A stretch of DNA of 64,000 nucleotides. It comes from Notospermus geniculatus. Lineage: Eukaryota > Nemertea > Pilidiophora > Heteronemertea > Lineidae. This document shows positions 42,694-53,245 of the stretch, in pieces. Location of the stretch: contig NMRB01000024.1 of NCBI GenBank assembly GCA_002633025.1, positions 86,122 to 150,121 on the forward strand. The letters run 5' to 3'. Within the stretch, counting starts at the first letter, position 1, and each line of letters begins with the position of its first letter. Below the pieces are notes generated by a model. That model was not told the DNA's origin, did not search any database, and worked only from the letters and a program-made list of their open reading frames with translations. Made by a program: the position numbers and the translations under genes.

Positions 42694-43523
42694 ACTACAC
42701 GTATTAAGGAGTTAGAAAGCAATGGTACCACATAAACCACAGTCAAATCTGTCGCTTCGAATATGACCACAGAGAGATACCTGTACTCTGTTGGATGCCT
42801 TAGGTATTTGTTTGCCGCACCTCAATCGCAGGAGAATGATTCCCTGTGTTGGCAATGTTCAACGTGCTTGTGTGCGTTTTTGAAGCTAATGCGCAAGCGG
42901 CTATATCACTTTTTCTATTTTTAAGATTTATACACATTCTTGGATCATATTTACCAGATGTAAATGCATGTACTAGCGGAATGAGCCGAGAACAATGGTG
43001 TACTATATTTGTATTGGATTCACCGCTCAGTAGAAGGGTATTTTTAGTAAATATCGATGATCTTTTTGAGAACGCAGTGCATAAGTATTGCCTCGATATT
43101 TCACATGCCCGGCTTAAAAAGGCCAAGTGACATCATAATTAACGCTGAAGGGGTTATTGCCGTCCTAGGTACACGTAAAATGTACCCAGGTTCGATGTCG
43201 TCAAGTGAAATTGTACACTGGGTCTACTTTCCTGTTACAAAATGTACCCAGGTTCTGATTTAGAGACCAGGGACAAGCTCGTTCTCAAGATCTCGTCGGA
43301 TAATAATACGTGAATGACGAAGGTTGGTTCCACGATCCTCCGCCAGGTGGTACTGTTGCTGTGATGCATGATGAGGTACACCCATCATGGCCATGCACAC
43401 ATACATGGAATTGACACGTTTTCTTGTCCAGCTGGCGAGTTGATTAACTTTCTCTGTAACCACCAGAGGTTGAAAACTGTCCAGCTAGTCAAAAACAAAA
43501 CTCTTTCATTACATTTCCATGTA

Positions 43524-45662
43524 CACTCATGGCCAAAAGTAAATGGACAGCAGTTTATCTGGAATATCTCCAAACCAATGGGGTGGAGAAAATTGAATCC
43601 GACATTTGTAGTAGTAAATTTTCCTGGCTATCTAATGGTATCAGCGTCGAAAAAATCCGCTGAAAACGGCATTTGACCAGGCCTTTCAATTGCATGGTAA
43701 CCCTTACACCCTCTATTTTTTCAGTCCATTTTGGGGACAGCCCTTCCAGCTTATTTTGGGGACATTTTTTGTTCATTGTTGCATTTTTGGGACATTGCGG
43801 GACTGAGACTGACTGGGAAGTGAATTTAAAAGTGAAAGGACTTTTCTGGCCAGTCACTGGTAGGCAGAGTAATCATTTCCATTTTTAAAATGAGTGTCTA
43901 GTGCCATCGGATGCAGTCTGCTAAGGTGCCTAAAATTGGACCCCAACAAGAATCCATTCTAAATCAACAGCATGGAGAGATCAATCCTTCCCATACCAGC
44001 AACAGCCTTGGCATGTAGAGGGTTAATATCCCAGACTGGACCTTAAACTCAACAACCAGCTGTGCCTATTTACATGGAGTAAGCCGAGGGCTGGGATTAT
44101 CTTTGAGTAAAATGGCCAAGAAATTTCTTCCCTGAGATAAACAAATTCAATGCATCTTCATGCTCATAAACTCTCCCATTCAACCTCAGATTTAGTTCTC
44201 AGTACTGCCACTATGAAGTGGTTGTGGCGCTGTGTTTGCACATGACATCATTTCTCAACAATTACTACTGTCACCATGTAAACACACTGAAATTTTCACA
44301 ACTTATGAACACTGAAAGTAAGAAGAAATTAACAAAATTAGCTTTCTTCTGTAAAAATCTCATCTCTAATGTCAAATAATTCACTCTGTAGCATGTCCTG
44401 CATCCTTTCCTGTTAATTTGTTCTTGGCCTCGGGGCTGTGGCCATGTCCAAGTTCTGTGGTGTTTCCACAGTTTGTATAACAAATGTTTCCAAAAGTTGT
44501 TCATGTACCTTTTCTATAAGGTCTGAATAAATTTCAAAATTTCAAAATTTCATTCATTCATTCATCATTCATAAATTATTGATTTTTCTCTGCTGACCAT
44601 GCGGTCTGCTGGGCTGACGGCGGGAAGTTGCTGGTGGGTATTTGATATGGGTAGGCGAGTATGGGGAAAGGGACCAATTGAAATCATTTTATTTGCAGGA
44701 ACTTTTATTCACTGACATATTTGGAGGGTAATTTGGGGGCTTTAGGGGTATTTTGGGGACATTTTGAAGGCCTTTAACATGTTTAATTTGGGGACATTGA
44801 AAATTCCTACACCGTATAACGGTGTGAAAAGCATGTAATCGAAAGGCCTGTTGACAGAAGGAATTTTGTAAAGGTATGTTTTTTGCTACTTTATTATTCA
44901 TGATTTCATTCAAAATTTTTATATCACTGTGTTCTACTCATCAAGGCCTTTCATAATATATCGTGAAATTTCAAATATTCCGTGTAGAAATGTGATTTTG
45001 GGGCACTTTTATCCAAATATTTTTGGCCACGCGTGCAACACCTTTGACACAGGCCTCTGCACTATTGTGAGTTGTGGTGGTGAATGAAAACTTAAGTATG
45101 GTCATTTCTCGTTCACAATGAATAAAGAAACCCAGTTGTGGCTGAAGGTCGCGTTTGTCATGCAGGGTCAATTTCCATAACAGGCTGCGTCAATTCAGTG
45201 GATTCCTGGTAGTTGACCAATTCACAGCCTGTTGGCACCCCGTCAATCCCACAAACTATTCAATGGCCATTGATTTTTATCTACCGGCATGACCATTGGG
45301 TTCAAGGGGCTCTGTCAAAGGTGTTGCAAACATGGGCAACATAATTTTGATAAAAGTGCCCCAAAATCACATTTCTTCACGGGGTATTTGAAATTTCAGG
45401 ATATATTATGAAAGGCCTCGATGAGTAGAACACAGTGATATAAGAATTTTGAATGAAATCATGCAAATAAAAAAGTAGCAAAAAACATACCTTGACAAAA
45501 TTCCTTCTGTCCAATGCGGTTTTCAGCGGATTTTTTCTACGCTGATACCATTAGATAGCCAAGAAAATTTACCACTACATATGACGGATTCAATTTTCTT
45601 CACCCCATTGGTTTGGAGATATTCAAGAGAAACTGCTGTCCATTTACTTTTGGCCATGAGTG
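43524..45662. mobile_element. Tc1/mariner-like foldback element with nested insert
   Basis: The ends CACTCATGGCCAAAAGTAAA and their mirror (45662 leftwards) are flanked by TA (43522-43523, 45663-45664). Inverted symmetry continues about 150 bp and resumes beyond an insert in the left arm: 44851-45060 mirrors 45315-45514, including GTGATTTTGGGGCACTTTTA and GTAGAACACAGTGATAT-type blocks. The end sequence resembles Tc1-family terminal repeats (GGCCAAAAGT). No transposase frame survives. A partial family copy lies at 40-106. Confidence 0.8.
43678..44850. mobile_element. DNA transposon nested in the Tc1-like left arm
   Basis: The ends CAGGCCTTTCAATTGCATG and CATGTAATCGAAAGGCCTG are inverted repeats with two mismatches. 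TTGAC is duplicated at both sides (43673-43677, 44851-44855). The right arm of the host element shows the uninterrupted site, confirming the insertion. The interior is non-coding. A LINE/SINE-like tail with TTTCAAAATTTCATTCATTC near 44525-44570 is probably a further insert. Confidence 0.75.
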
Positions 45663-46666
45663 TACATCCCTTAGGCTGCACCGACCCATCGGACCCTTGT
45701 AAAACGCGTTTCAGAGGGGTCCGATTTGGAGAGCTGAGATGTTGACTTTGCATAATCCTTTTGTTTTCCTTCTCTGCCTAATTTATAACAAAATGGAAAA
45801 TAGGCTGCTGCATTGCCGAAAAGTTATGCAGTTGAACAGAGAATTCTTTGTTATATCAAAAAACACTTTTAAATTTTCAAATCCGATGAATAATAACGGT
45901 TTTACAATGCTAAATTTGTAGCATGTTTGGGCCGTAACCATTATGCATTCCCCTTTGCCTTGATGCACATGATTGCGTAACCTGTCAGTGTACTACCTTA
46001 GAGGATTGGAATGGCTCACTTTTAAACAGAGGGGTGCAAGGTGCAATTAGGTCAGTGGCTCAGATCAACCAGATGATGTAAGATTATGTAACATGAGTCA
46101 ATGTGGGAAGGTGTATTTCTGCAACATATTTCCTGAGGCCCTGTTCATCTAATCTTCAACTTCTCTTCCTTAACTTTTTGCGCGGTCATCTTGCATGCAC
46201 AAAATCAAGTGACTTCACCGAGAACAACCTCGCCCCGAGGTCTAAATCAGAACCTGGGTACAGTTTGTAAGAAGAAAGTGGAACCAGGGTCCAATTTCAC
46301 TTGACGACATCGAACCTGGGTACACTTATGAGTGGCTCAGAAGAATAGTGTACTATCTGACACTTTCATAATTTTGAGAAAATCGAATTTAAAGTTTTTT
46401 ATTCACAGTAAAATCACTGAAATGGACACAGACAAATTTGTGGTAGTTTGTGTTGTCACATGAGTGGCTTTTTTTGGAAAAGCCTTATCGCAGTCCCATT
46501 GCGTTTAAAGGTATCTACAGTGCCCGAAGTTGTGGCAAAAAAGTGTTAGTAGACTATTGCACCCATGGTCAGTGTTCAATGGGGAACTAACTGAAATAAA
46601 AGTCATAGATTGGATACAATGGTATGTTGAAATTTCTTTGAGTGACATTTTAGATAGGTGAAACTA
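45663..46666. other. Non-coding stretch
   Basis: Apart from the outer inverted arm at 46240-46330, no gene, RNA or repeat was recognised. Confidence 0.4.
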
Positions 46667-47168
46667 AACATGAGAAAATTCTTTGGTTACTCTATCTACA
46701 TTTATTTTAGAAACACAACGTTTCCCTAAATCTGCTGTGCATGAACACTGTGCAAACCTAGGACATTCAATCATCTGGGAGCAGACAGAGATTCTCAATT
46801 CCCGGCTGGACAAAGATTACAACAGGAAACTCAGAGAAGCCATCCAAATCAAACGACACCAACCCAGCCTTAACAGGGACACTGGACTATTCATACCTAA
46901 TGCCTACAATCACATAATTGCCAAACTGGACAATTAGCTGCTACAGCCTGTGATTCCGCAGTTTTTTCCCTTGGACTTTTATCCATAAAAAAACAGTATG
47001 TATTTGTCTAAATGTTTGCCTAATGCTTAAAGAAACAGTGTGGTATTTATGCTTCCTCTCCTCATGTGCTATTCACTTGTACACAGGACTACGGCCAGGG
47101 TACACTGGTTGAAACGTTGTGTTTCTAAAATAAATGTAGATAGAGTAACCAAAGAATTTTCTCATGTT
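46667..47168 (+). mobile_element. Penelope-like element remnant (GIY-YIG endonuclease end)
   Basis: The frame 46725-46937 reads AVHEHCANLGHSIIWEQTE, REAIQIKRHQPSLNRDTG and AYNHIIAKLDN. This matches the C-terminal part of Penelope-like element GIY-YIG endonucleases, with the H..GH.I.WE, E..I.I and LNRD.G...P..Y patterns. A 3' untranslated stretch follows, ending in AATAAA-type sequence. The final 58 bases (47111-47168) are the exact reverse complement of the first 58 (46667-46724), so the fragment has perfect inverted ends. Inverted and partial terminal copies are characteristic of Penelope-like elements. RT is absent. Confidence 0.75.
47084..47120 (+). ncRNA. Possible decayed hammerhead ribozyme
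   Basis: GGACTACGGCCAGGGTACACTGGTTGAAACG has a CCAG...CTGG stem followed by GAAAC, as in the stem II and GAAA core of the hammerhead ribozymes known in Penelope-like elements. The other core box (CTGATGA) is replaced by GACTACG, so self-cleavage is not expected. Position, just before the terminal repeat of a Penelope-like remnant, supports the relationship. Confidence 0.4.
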
Positions 47169-47169
47169 T

Positions 47170-48101
47170 ATGTTGAAATTGCTCGTATTCTAATATGACT
47201 GTTAGTATAACATATTTTGTTGTTATTTACGGCTCATCCTTTGAGGATCCTAGACACTGCGTGGTTAATACCCTGTTTCATTCAATTCTGTATACCAGTT
47301 TAGCCATAGGATGATTATCTATAATAAATGTACACAAATGCACACACACAGTTCATTGTCCTTTTTATAAAACACCCTGTTTACTGAGGTCAAAAATCTG
47401 GTTCCCGTGGGGCTGCCATGGTTGGAATAGATGGATAGTGGACTATTGCCCTGACAGGCGATGGCAAAGGGCAGTGCAACAACACAGTCACCCTCTATAT
47501 TCAGTCATCGTAACTAATATCAGTTAGGTCATTCGGAACTTCCGAAGGCAACCGCTCGGCAATTTCCGTGACAACTCGCATTTCCCCTCGGACACAATTC
47601 TAAGGCATGCGGCCATTTTGAACGAGCAACGATTGCCGTGCGCTTGTGAGGGTTTCGATGCGGTTCGCCTCATCATCACGCCTGCACCCTGCGCATGAAC
47701 TAAATAGGTCACATAAAAACGTTGCGTTATTGATCAATAATTGGCAGATTGGGTGAGATACCGGTAAGTTTATATATAATATGCCTCAAAAATATTGTAA
47801 TAATAATAATAATAATAATAATAACTTATCGAGCAAATAAGGTTGAACATCTTAACAGGCCAAAATTCGGGGAAATAGTCCCACGGTCCTGACGCCGGCG
47901 GTCACGTGGGTTTGTTGATAAACAATATGGCTGCCTTGGACCTGTGTCCGAGGTGAAATACGCCGCCCAGTGGACAGATAAGCAGTTCGCATCAGGTCAT
48001 TCCGAATGTTAGAAGGTTATTGCGCATGCAAATTTAATAAATTTACCATACTATGAGAATACTAACTCAATTTCGGCCAAAATGTCAGTTAGTAGATTAT
48101 T
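47170..48101. other. Non-coding stretch with AAT microsatellite
   Basis: 47797-47822 is an (AAT)n run of about nine units. Nothing else was recognised. Confidence 0.5.
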
Positions 48102-48413
48102 GGGCCGAATTTATAAAACATAGCAGAAGCTTACAAGCCAAAGCCCCAAGGCCAAGCTTTTGCTTGTCAAGGAGAAGCACAAGCCAAAGAATTTGCTCAC
48201 AAAAATATTCATAATCAATTGCTTAACCTAATGACTTTTTCTTATAAAGCCAAGCAAGATTTTCTATCTGATGAAGCTAATGCTCGCAAGACAAAGCTTC
48301 TGCTAATTCTTATAGGGAGTTGCTTGTTCTATGAAGGAAAAGCGAAACTTTATAAATACCTCTTCAAGAGAAAGCCCAGAAAAAGCAAATGCTAGTTTTT
48401 ATGAATTCGGCCC
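48102..48413. mobile_element. 312-bp MITE with ATT target duplication
   Basis: The ends GGGCCGAATTTATAAAAC and TTTTTATGAATTCGGCCC are mirrored, and ATT lies outside both (48099-48101, 48414-48416). The interior is built of AAGC/GCTT words such as CAAGCTTTTGCTTGTC. Part of it recurs at 50038-50190. Confidence 0.75.
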
Positions 48414-48416
48414 ATT

Positions 48417-49212
48417 GGTCCATATGCATAAAGAAAAGCAAATGCTTTTTACTTGAAAATTGAAGCAATTACTTCCATCCGTATGCATAAAACCCAAAGT
48501 AAATGCTTTTGCTAAAAAGCAGTTGCTATTAGAAAAAGCAGTTACTATTTACTTATTCCTTTCTAGCAAATGCTAGAATTCATATGCATAATACTGAGCA
48601 ATTGCGCCAACTGTAGAACCTTTGGTAAACAAGCAAATGCTTGTCAAGTATAAGCATATGCTTTGAAGCAGAAGTAAAAGATTACGCATATGAAACCAAG
48701 TAATTGCTTTTACTTTTACTTTTGGCTTCAAGCAACTGCTTTTACTTTTTGCTATTGCTAGAAGTAAATGCTTCATTTTTATGCATACGGCCCATTGTTC
48801 TGAGCCACTCACTTGATGTGTACCCAAGACGACAATGGGCCGTATGCATAAAAATGAAGCATTTACTTCTAGCAAAAGCAAAAAGTAAAAGCAGTTGTTT
48901 GAAGCCAAAAGTAAAAGTAGAAGCAATTACTTGGTTTCATGTGCATAATCGTTTACTTCTACTTCAAAGCAAATGCTTATACTTGACAAGCATTTGCTTG
49001 TTTACCAAAGGTTCTACAGTTAGAGCAATTGCTCAGTATTATGCATATGAATTCTAGTATTTGCTAGAAAGGAACAAGTAAATAGTAACTGCTTTTTCTA
49101 ATAGCAACTGTTTTTAGCAAAAGCATTTACTTTGGGTTTTATGCATACGGATGGAAGTAATTGCTTCAATTTTCAAGTAAAAAGCATTTGCTTTTCTTTA
49201 TGCATATGGACC
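48417..49212. mobile_element. 796-bp hairpin: two 377-bp MITEs head to head
   Basis: The left unit (48417-48793) and right unit (48837-49212) are near-identical inverted copies separated by 43 bp. Each unit has its own inverted ends, GGTCCATATGCATAAA and TTTATGCATACGGCCC. ATT flanks the pair and borders the left unit on both sides. The interior repeats words such as AAGCAAATGCTT, GCAATTGC and AAGTAAAAGC, many of them self-complementary. Leucine-rich open frames on both strands mirror each other and are artefacts. The 43-bp spacer resembles an inverted copy of about 46316-46347. Confidence 0.85.
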
Positions 49213-49261
49213 ATTAACACCTTCAGACATAGTAATCCCGCCCTGTAATATCATTCGTGTA

Positions 49262-49445
49262 TCGCACGCGGGAGTGGACATAATTCTGAATTAATGTCCA
49301 CATTAATTCAAACGAATTAATGTCTACATTAAATCGACCAATAGAATTTGATTTTTATATGTGGACATTTATTCGATTAATGTCCACATTAAATCGATTT
49401 AATACCACCATTAATTCGATTTAATGTCCACATTAATTCAAGCAG
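49262..49445. repeat. Clustered ATTAATGTCCACATTAA repeats
   Basis: TTAATGTCCACATTAA-like words occur about six times, often joined by ATTCGATTTAATG. The word is itself partly self-complementary (TTAATG...CATTAA). It is a degenerate short satellite or the core of a decayed palindromic element. Confidence 0.65.
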
Positions 49446-50037
49446 CTACTTCCGCCGATAAATGCACAATCGGCCAAGGGCGGATCCGGGGTTGGTTCCG
49501 AAGGTAGAGGCCACTGGACACGCGCGCGCTATCGGCTTGCGCTTCATCAGCGCCGATTGGGCGGGGGTCTGGGGACCTCCTCAAGAAAAAAATTCAAAAT
49601 TAGAAGTTCTGAGACGGAATTTTCCGGCATCTGATGTTGAGGAAGTCCGATGCCACGCCCCCTCAGACATTTCGAAACAGCACAAGCGTTCAAAATGTTG
49701 TCCCAAGCAGTTTAATGGAGTTTCGTCGAACCATCGATGCAACGATAATTGTTTCACGATGCTTAAATCAGAAACACGGGCGGGCGCTACAACGCTAAAA
49801 GCGAAATGGCTGACGTGTAGCGATAAAAAAAATGTTATCTTTGGTCGCCGGGGGGGGGGGTTTAATCCCCAGAACCCCCCTCGGTATCCGCCCCTGCTCT
49901 TACATGCATGAACGTAGTGTCCGGAAATGGAAAGGTGCTTCTAAGGTAGAGGTCAATCCACTCTGGAGGGTTGCAAAAATGACAGCAAATGCTTCATGGC
50001 ATGAGGAAAAGCTCGTTTTTATGCATACGCTCTCAAG
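49446..50037. other. Non-coding stretch
   Basis: A 149-codon open frame crosses it (49462-49911) but has no recognisable motif, includes a G-run at about 49851 and shows no coding signal beyond length. No repeat ends were found. Confidence 0.4.
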
Positions 50038-50446
50038 CATTTTCTATCTGATGAAGCTAATGCTCGGAAGACAAAGTTTCTGCTAATTCTTGTAGGGAGT
50101 TGCTTGTCCTATGAAGCAAAAGCGAAATTTTATAAATACCTTCAAGAAAAAGCCCAGAAAAAGCAAATGCTAGTTTTATGAATTCGGCCCATTATTACTT
50201 ACTTCTTCCTTTCTAGCAATGCTAGAATTCATATGCATAATACTGAGCAATTGCTCCAACTGTAGAACCTTTGGTAAGCAAGCAAATGCTTGTCAAGTGT
50301 AAGCATTTGCTTTGAAGTAGATGTAAAAGATTATGCATATGAAACCAAGTAATTGCTTTTACTTTTTTTGGCTTCAAGCAACTGCTTTTTCTTTTTGCTT
50401 TTGCCAGAAATAAATGCTTCTTCATTTTTATTCATACGGCCCATTA
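50038..50446. repeat. Third, partial copy of the palindromic MITE pair
   Basis: 50038-50190 matches 48252-48414 and about 50200-50446 matches 48530-48793, in the same order and orientation. The two MITEs were therefore already adjacent before this stretch was copied. Ends are truncated. Confidence 0.7.
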
Positions 50447-50451
50447 TGGAC

Positions 50452-50544
50452 AATTTCTAAGTACATGTACACTAAGAAGTAAACATTCATTGGAAAGAGA
50501 ACTTAACACACCCGCTAGAATTATGAATGAGTACAGCAACTGCA
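50452..50544 (-). pseudogene. GPCR pseudogene fragment (TM4 region)
   Basis: It matches 38340-38432, the decayed TM4-loop 2 part of the other receptor pseudogene, including CATTCATTGGAAAGAGAAC and ACACACCCGCTAGAA. The continuation of that locus (38436-38536) reappears at 51188-51289, after the Mutator-like insertion. The 50.4-54.8 and 38.2-43.1 kb regions therefore descend from one ancestral pseudogene-plus-receptor segment. Confidence 0.7.
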
Positions 50545-50553
50545 GCATCAACA

Positions 50554-51180
50554 CATTGTCACGACAGGTAGCGCTCGTACCTCACACTGACCTGTCACCG
50601 CGCGAGCAACGCGTCATGGGAAATTTTGGGACTACTTGTTGCATTTTCAATATGGCGGGCAATTCCTCGCTTCAAGTTTATAAATTGCAGAATCTCATCA
50701 AATAGGCCTACCTAGGATGTCTCCGTGTGTGGGTATCACTTTATCCGTCATGATTATGACATACATAGGCCTATTTTGTGTGAGATATGCTGTACATGTC
50801 ATGTTAGCCACTGGCAGCTGGTTGGTGCGTCGTCACACTACGTTTACACTACGACGTTACAGCACAGTGACAGTTAGCTGCCGAGGTCAAATCCCAAATA
50901 GCATCCTTTTCTTCTCAACAATGTCATGTCTGTGACAATTTCTCATCAGAAATGAAAAATCTGTCAATTATTGGCAAAGTCTCCAAGAAATAAGCCTCAT
51001 GTCGCTATTTTCCTGGGGTTTACTTTCGTGGCGCAGTAGATCACGTGATTGCCCATTTGTAGTTGTGATTCGGCTTGCGTACTTAGAAACACGCCGAATT
51101 CGGCGTGATGCGGCTCGTGCGGTCACAGGTTGGTGCGTGCATATCCAGCGCCGCCTAGCGCCGACCTGTGAGACACAATG
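50554..51180. mobile_element. Complete Mutator-like MITE (627 bp), 9-bp target duplication
   Basis: GCATCAACA is duplicated at 50545-50553 and 51181-51189. The ends CATTGTCACGACAGGTAGCG and (mirrored right end) CATTGTGTCTCACAGGTCGG are imperfect inverted repeats. The related locus at about 38430 lacks the element, so the insertion is confirmed. It is the reference copy for the split element at 7516-17947. No transposase is encoded; the 9-bp duplication suggests Mutator-type mobilisation. Confidence 0.8.
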
Positions 51181-51289
51181 GCATCAACAAGGACCCGAAA
51201 AAATGGCTGACTGTCGTGATAATAATTCTGATAACACCAAAGATTGATCATCAACGGCTTTGTTGTAAAGCAGCGCAAAATACATTCAT

Positions 51290-51672
51290 AGGGCCATGTC
51301 GAATTAACGGAACCGGCGGAAACGGCGGAACCGAACGGAACCTGGTCTGCAGTTCATTTTGGAAGCAGGATTCTTTGGCGTGAGTGAGCTGTCTTGTCAG
51401 TGATGGCTTGTTGGCTGATCTTTATCTGTGGTCAGGCAAGTTTGACGTCACGACCAGGAAATTCCTGAGGATTACCATTTTTGATGTCATAATTTTAAAC
51501 TATTTATCAAAATTACATTTTTTTATTATCTAATCGTCCAGATTATGTTGTTGATGGTAAGAGATATTTTCCTAAACAACATTATTTCAAAGAACACCAT
51601 ATTTATGTTGTTTCCGCCAGGTTCCGTTCGGTTCCGCTGTTTCCGCCGGTTCCGCTAATTCGACATGGCCCT
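51290..51672. mobile_element. 383-bp MITE with 56-bp inverted ends
   Basis: The arms AGGGCCATGTCGAATTA, AACCGGCGGAAAC, CGGAACCGAACGGAACCTGG (51290-51345) and their mirror (51617-51672) differ at only a few positions. The interior is AT-rich and non-coding. The related locus at 38.5 kb lacks it. No clear target duplication is seen. Confidence 0.8.
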
Positions 51673-53200
51673 TTCGGATTTTGGATTTAGGATTTCGGAT
51701 TTTAAATTTTTTTTGACCCTCTCTCCGATCTTAACCAAAACATTAAACCAAGGTATACATGGGTCAATGATTCCAAAAAAGTGGGTCCCAGAACCACACG
51801 ACTTACTGTTGTAGAGATATTAAAGAAGTAAGACTCTATTTTTTATCTTTCACCTAGTTAATAATTTTTTTTGTGTAACGTGATCAGTGGTGTACTCAGA
51901 ATATGCGTCCGTCCGAAAATAGATACTCCGTTCGATAATTGGACTCTACTGCACTAACATCCAACCAAATTCGACCTCATTACAATTTGTCTGGACGGGG
52001 GTATACAAGGCCTTTATTTCACCTTTGACTGCCACGAGCGCCACCGAACGTCACATTAATGAACGACTCCAAATCATGTCAACATCTGTGTATAGTGTAC
52101 CATTTAAAATTATTGCTACGTTTGAAACATGTGACTGTCTCTGATAAGACACGTCTCAAAATGTTGTTAACAACTCTTTCGTAGCACCCACGTCTCCTTT
52201 GTGAACGACTCCAAATCACAGCTAAACGTCTCTGTTTTGTTAAAGAACATACATGTATCTGTTTTCTAAAAGCTCGTCTCTGATTTTGTAACCTCTGTCT
52301 CTATTTTGTCAACGTCTACTTTTTGCGGACATAACCACCCATAGGTCTGCAGTCTGCAGTCTGCTGGTCTGCATTCATCCTGGAACTCCACGTGTATTGG
52401 CTACGCCATAAAGACTACGCCACTTTCGCATGAATTTCTGTATTGACCCACATCGAGAAATCAATGTACCAATCAGAGCCCTCCTGAGATTTAACCGTTA
52501 ACCTCGCCTTCAGGTTTTTGCATGATACCAACTAACTCTTCAGTACTACAATCTACTTGCGTAGGAACTAGGAACGAGGTAACAGAAAACAACATGGCGA
52601 ATGCTGCAGCATGAGAGCGAGCGATTCGCGATTTCAAGGCCTGATTTTCCGGATTCAGAGTTCGAATCTGCTGCAACGACAGGCATTGGATACTTTTATT
52701 GATGGAAAGAAAGTACTCGTGAGTACAAAAATGGGAAGCAGCCAGTGAATTGTACCAGTCGGGGCTAATTGTCAGCCCACATGTACTTGCCAAGCCGTGA
52801 ATTTCATTAGTACATGTATAGCTCTTCCATCGATTTGTCGTACTGGGATGTCCTGGTATACGGGATTTCTTCCAATTAATGGTTAAAAATAATGATTAAG
52901 TAGCAGTTCCGAAATGATGAGATAAGTCAATCACTGTAATGACATATCTAGAGTCTATTTGAAATAAAAACACTAAATGTGATGGTACCAAAATGCGTAT
53001 TGAACGGAGGGGTGGTAACAGAACAGCCAGTGAAATACAGGTGATGACTGCGAACGATGCCAAGGGTTTGTGCGAGCGTAGTCGGAGGGCGGAGCGATGT
53101 CACAACTCTTGGTAGCCAAGATGGTCTGCATTTGTCTCACAACCGGTTTTGATTAGCTGCTTCGAGTGCGTGTGCAATCGTAAATGTTTCGCCATTTTTG
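51673..53200. other. Non-coding stretch with a dispersed repeat
   Basis: 51673-51715 is low-complexity (GGATTT words). 51952-52037 matches 8608-8693 (ATCCAA.CAAATTC.ACCTCATTA, GGCCTTTA.TTCACCTTT), a dispersed repeat. No gene was recognised. Confidence 0.5.
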
Positions 53201-53245
53201 GATGACCAAGGACTGATACGGGCTGGCGTGACGTTGCTGACAACC

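Larger units (their letters stand above)
43175..46330. repeat. 95-bp inverted arms enclosing 3 kb
   Basis: 43179-43270 (GTACCCAGGTTCGATGTCG, AAGTGAAATTG, GTACCCAGGTTCTGATTTAG) is mirrored at about 46240-46330, roughly 85% identical. Within each arm the GTACCCAGGTTC word occurs twice. The Tc1-like element lies between. They may be ends of a large decayed foldback transposon or an inverted duplication. Confidence 0.6.

Noticed and set aside
48573-49057. Two 117-codon leucine-rich open frames on opposite strands, nearly identical
   Set aside because: They are the same DNA read on the two arms of one large inverted repeat; low-complexity TTACTT/AAGCAA words produce the leucines. No gene.
49462-49911. 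149-codon open frame
   Set aside because: No recognisable domain, a run of G in its 3' part and it lies between repeat clusters; not supported as a gene.
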